Assembly (NCBI GenBank): GCA_964581565.1
Contig: CAZOOZ010000002.1
Coordinates: 1-64,000 of the forward strand
Direction of reading: 5' to 3'
DNA length: 64,000 nt
Origin: UBA1433 sp964581565
GTDB taxonomy: Bacteria; Bacillota; Clostridia; Eubacteriales; UBA1433
A program made the translations under genes and the position numbers. Shown here in pieces: positions 61,222 through 64,000 of this stretch. The notes under the pieces are model-generated. The model had not been told where the DNA came from and did no database searches. It saw only the letters and a list, made by a program, of their open reading frames with translations. The first letter of the stretch is position 1. Each line of letters begins with the position of its first letter.

Positions 61222-64000
61222 TTATCCTCTCCTATTTTTTTTCATCTTAGACATTCCGCCTTTATGAGTGAATATTCTATGAACTTCTTTATCGATTTCT
61301 TGCAAAGTTTTTTTATCTTCATGATGATGCCATGAATTGTTTGGACTTATAGGTCCATTAGGGGCTAGTCTATCTGCAAGCCTAAAGTCGGCCGAACGAT
61401 TCTTAAATTCACCTATATCAACCTCTTGCACTACATGTCCTGATCCTTTGAAATCGGGATAGTTATTTTTATATGTAACAGAAATGCCTCGCGAATCAGT
61501 ATATTCCCAATTTCCATTTTTGATACTTATTCTGCCGCCTTTTTCTAGCCATTTGACTACAACGGGCGAATACAGCGGTTTAGTTTTAAGTATAATCTCT
61601 GGAATATTAGTCCCTTTTGTAAATACATTCTCCTCTTCTTCTTTATACCCCATATCCTCATCATTTGCAATACTTTGTGTGCTTGTTTTATCGTCACCGA
61701 TAGCCTTGTTTGCTTCCGGTTTTATTTCTTTGAAGCTTTCTCCAATGTCGTATTGTTCAGTATCATTTTCATCATTTTGTGATATACTGTTATTGACAAT
61801 ATTATTACTTTTACGTATAATATTGTTAAAGTCATAATTATATAGTGGTTGGGGGAATTCTACCCCTATTCTTGCATATAATTTATGACTTTTCTCTTTA
61901 TTTATATAAATGAATACTTTATTATTTTCGGCATTTTCAATAAATTTTTTAAAACCTTCCCTGCCATACATACTTGTTATAAAATTTGTATCAATCTCAA
62001 CATTGTTATAATTTCCTTTTCCATTCGGTCTAACGCTTATGATTATAGGTTGGTTTTTTTTATCAAATTTTTCCGTAATAATTACAATACTGTCTTTTCT
62101 ACTTAATGAATCCATTATTATCACAGGATTTTTAATTAAATAAGGAAGCTCTTTAATTGTTTTTATGTCTAAATCATGGTATTCTCTATGCCCGGATTCC
62201 TCAGAATGATTAATATCTCTTATATGTCTCTGAGTGATTAATATTGGGAGACGTTTTAACCCTGCTTCTAAAAATAAATTTGGCGTTTCAGATACATAAA
62301 CAGCGTTTCGAGGATTTAATGTTCCTTTAAAAACTTCATCTACCTGTTCGCTAAATGATTTGCCAATATCATATTGCACATTATCAATTGAATCTATATC
62401 AGCCGACGTATCACTTAATGCCTTCTCAAAATTCCTTTCAGCAGTAATCAAGACATCATTTTCGCCCTCTTTGCGAGTAATACCAAGCGTATCCACAATC
62501 CAATCTTTTATTTTTTGACCCAAAGACCTATTATTGTAAACAAAGTTTATAACGTCCGTTTCTTTGCCGAATACCACATCTGCCATAAATTTAGCCGTTA
62601 TTTCTTGACTTAATCCTGCTTCGGTAAGTTGTATCCCTTCTTTTTCATAGTCTTTCCTTACATCAGTCTTGAGTGTTTCTATATCAATATTATTCTCGTT
62701 AAAATACTGTTCACTTGCCTTGCGCATTTCGTTATAAAAACCGCTGTTCTCTGTGCTGTGAGTAAGCTCATGTATCATAGTTACGAGGATTGATTTGTTT
62801 GAATTGCTGTTCAAGACTACTCTGTTATTTGCGTTGTCAAAATATCCATAAATATCGGGGTTTTCTTTGCTTTCAAACTCTACATTTACGCCGTATCTTT
62901 TACCGAGTGCGGACGCTGTTTTCTCTCTTACGGCTTGCATCCCCTTCTCATAATCTGTCTTTTGTCCGATTTGTTTTGCTTCGTCAAGATAACTTGTCGC
63001 GCTCATTTGATAAGCCGGACTGCTTAAAAGATTTGCATAATAATCTATTTTTTCTTCGGCTGTCATTCTTGACGTTTCCTGCCTGACTTGTGAGAACGTT
63101 TTTTCCCCGTATGACACGTTCGCTTGATTCTCTATTTTGTTGATCATGCTTTCGTATTTTTCAATGGTTATTTCACTGCCAAATTTAGCTATAAGTTTTG
63201 CGTCCTCTTCCGTTGCTTGCCCCAAAAAAGCTCTATCTAATATATTTTTAGAAATGATTGTTCCGTCATTTAAAGTAAGCCCTGCATTATTGAGCTTTAT
63301 ATCTGTATTAATGCCCGCCACATAACCGACACTATTCACCGAACCTGCAACAAGCATACCGACAAGAAAAGATTCCCATCCGCCCTCGGGAGTGATATCG
63401 AATTCGTTTTCCTCTCCCAAAATCATATTTCTTACCATCGGATCCGCGACATCTTGCGAATATTCCTCAATACCTTCACCCAGCATATCACCGGCTATTG
63501 AAACAGATTTTTGCGCAACAGGGTTTTTAACGACTTTTGACACAAGTGTTTTTAGTAAAGATTCTTTACCCACAAATTTGTTGACGCCGCCAAACACAGT
63601 GCCGAATGCTCTTCTCATTCCTACTTCAAGCCCTGCGTTCACGACTGCGTATGTCAGTGCTTCGCTGTCTGAATAGCCCTCTCTCCTTGCTTGCCCATAA
63701 GTGTTACCGGCTACAGAAAAGAAAAATCCGCCGCTTCCGCCGGAAGTTATCATTTGAGCCGCTGAATATCCTGTCAGCCCGAATATTCTCTTAAACCCTT
63801 TCGCATCGTTTAACTTTTCTTGATAGGCTATTTGCTCTGCGGTCACTACCGGTGCGGATATATTCCCAAACAAACGCTGCAGCGTATTTGTCCAGCCCTG
63901 AACAGTGCTTGCAGCACCTTGAAACGGAGTTTCCAGATAGTAATTATTTTTTGCATAATCGCCTGTCAGATATCTGTTGTATTCATATCTCTGCTGTGCG
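61222..64000 (-). CDS. Large polyvalent toxin protein (5' end outside window)
   Basis: At least 926 codons are open to the window end; the nominal TTG at 63873 is not the start. The visible protein has a Gly-rich phage-like region (ITSGGSGGFFFSVAGNTYGQ), a HELTH zinc-peptidase motif near residue 367 (from TTG), the shared KETDVINF-WIVDTLGIT block (about 430-465), a MuF_C/BECR-type domain (RHIRDINHSEESGH; LIKNPVIIMDSLSRKDS), the NDEDMGYKEEE linker and a C-terminal HNH/WHH nuclease (DIGEFKNRSADFRLAD; NSWHHHEDK; VHRIFTHKGG). A SMI1/KNR4 gene follows. Contact-dependent or phage-like delivery is inferred. Confidence 0.85.
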   Translation of the reverse strand, partial: AQQRYEYNRYLTGDYAKNNYYLETPFQGAASTVQGWTNTLQRLFGNISAPVVTAEQIAYQEKLNDAKGFKRIFGLTGYSAAQMITSGGSGGFFFSVAGNTYGQARREGYSDSEALTYAVVNAGLEVGMRRAFGTVFGGVNKFVGKESLLKTLVSKVVKNPVAQKSVSIAGDMLGEGIEEYSQDVADPMVRNMILGEENEFDITPEGGWESFLVGMLVAGSVNSVGYVAGINTDIKLNNAGLTLNDGTIISKNILDRAFLGQATEEDAKLIAKFGSEITIEKYESMINKIENQANVSYGEKTFSQVRQETSRMTAEEKIDYYANLLSSPAYQMSATSYLDEAKQIGQKTDYEKGMQAVREKTASALGKRYGVNVEFESKENPDIYGYFDNANNRVVLNSNSNKSILVTMIHELTHSTENSGFYNEMRKASEQYFNENNIDIETLKTDVRKDYEKEGIQLTEAGLSQEITAKFMADVVFGKETDVINFVYNNRSLGQKIKDWIVDTLGITRKEGENDVLITAERNFEKALSDTSADIDSIDNVQYDIGKSFSEQVDEVFKGTLNPRNAVYVSETPNLFLEAGLKRLPILITQRHIRDINHSEESGHREYHDLDIKTIKELPYLIKNPVIIMDSLSRKDSIVIITEKFDKKNQPIIISVRPNGKGNYNNVEIDTNFITSMYGREGFKKFIENAENNKVFIYINKEKSHKLYARIGVEFPQPLYNYDFNNIIRKSNNIVNNSISQNDENDTEQYDIGESFKEIKPEANKAIGDDKTSTQSIANDEDMGYKEEEENVFTKGTNIPEIILKTKPLYSPVVVKWLEKGGRISIKNGNWEYTDSRGISVTYKNNYPDFKGSGHVVQEVDIGEFKNRSADFRLADRLAPNGPISPNNSWHHHEDKKTLQEIDKEVHRIFTHKGGMSKMKKNRRG

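Overview
The window looks like a chromosome segment of a low-GC, anaerobic, spore-former-type Firmicute (Clostridia/Eubacteriales). The evidence is an iron-sulfur NADH diaphorase operon, a clostridial-style four-helix Cys protein, T-box and TPP riboswitch control, a sortase with LPQTG substrates, strong GGAGG ribosome sites and AT-rich intergenic DNA. I cannot name the genus from the sequence. No rRNA, tRNA or CRISPR array was seen.

1-5.4 kb: a redox operon on the minus strand. An ArsR-rhodanese regulator precedes NuoE-like, NuoF-like, stand-alone MetV-like and MetV-NuoG-like subunits. The promoter carries two copies of a candidate operator. A related non-coding element occurs on both sides of this block. 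5.8-9.1 kb: a repeat-rich hypothetical protein, a C_GCAxxG_C_C family protein and a SHOCT-domain membrane protein. 9.4-19.3 kb: a truncated prophage on the minus strand with scaffold, capsid, head-tail and fibre genes, holins and an endolysin. No terminase, portal or integrase is visible. A small opposite-strand gene sits inside it.

19.6-35.3 kb: accessory genes. These include an Mga-like regulator, a duplicated small Cys-rich protein beside an XRE regulator with a large palindrome between them, a GNAT acetyltransferase, an EVE-like/nuclease-like protein, a tandem PII protein with a DUF1538 membrane protein, a copper-binding-type Csp, a GntR regulator, lipoproteins, flavodoxin and ferredoxin proteins, and an HD phosphohydrolase with an unknown partner. 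35.6-44.5 kb: PAP2 phosphatase, Ca2+/Na+ exchanger, thiC behind two TPP riboswitches in series, an HD hydrolase, a YibE/F membrane protein and two paralogous membrane-anchored coiled-coil proteins.

44.6-53.9 kb: a racemase remnant, then a T-box leader with two complete Stem I domains (specifiers TAC and TTC, i.e. Tyr and Phe) but one antiterminator, driving a TrpXYZ-type ABC transporter. An SDR enzyme, a sortase and two leucine-rich LPQTG surface proteins follow.

54.0-64.0 kb: a polymorphic-toxin locus on the minus strand. A large phage-like polyvalent protein (running off the window end) has a HExxH peptidase motif, a MuF_C-like domain and a C-terminal HNH/WHH nuclease, followed by a SMI1/KNR4 immunity gene. 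Downstream are displaced toxin cassettes (ART-like with SseB-like partner, TNT NADase with small partner, and an unrecognised tip toxin with a mosaic partner in three copies). They share short homology blocks and identical terminators, which fits a store of alternative toxin ends that recombine into the main gene. The strongest leads are the double-Stem-I T-box, the toxin-cassette array, the serial TPP switches and the MetV-fused diaphorase.
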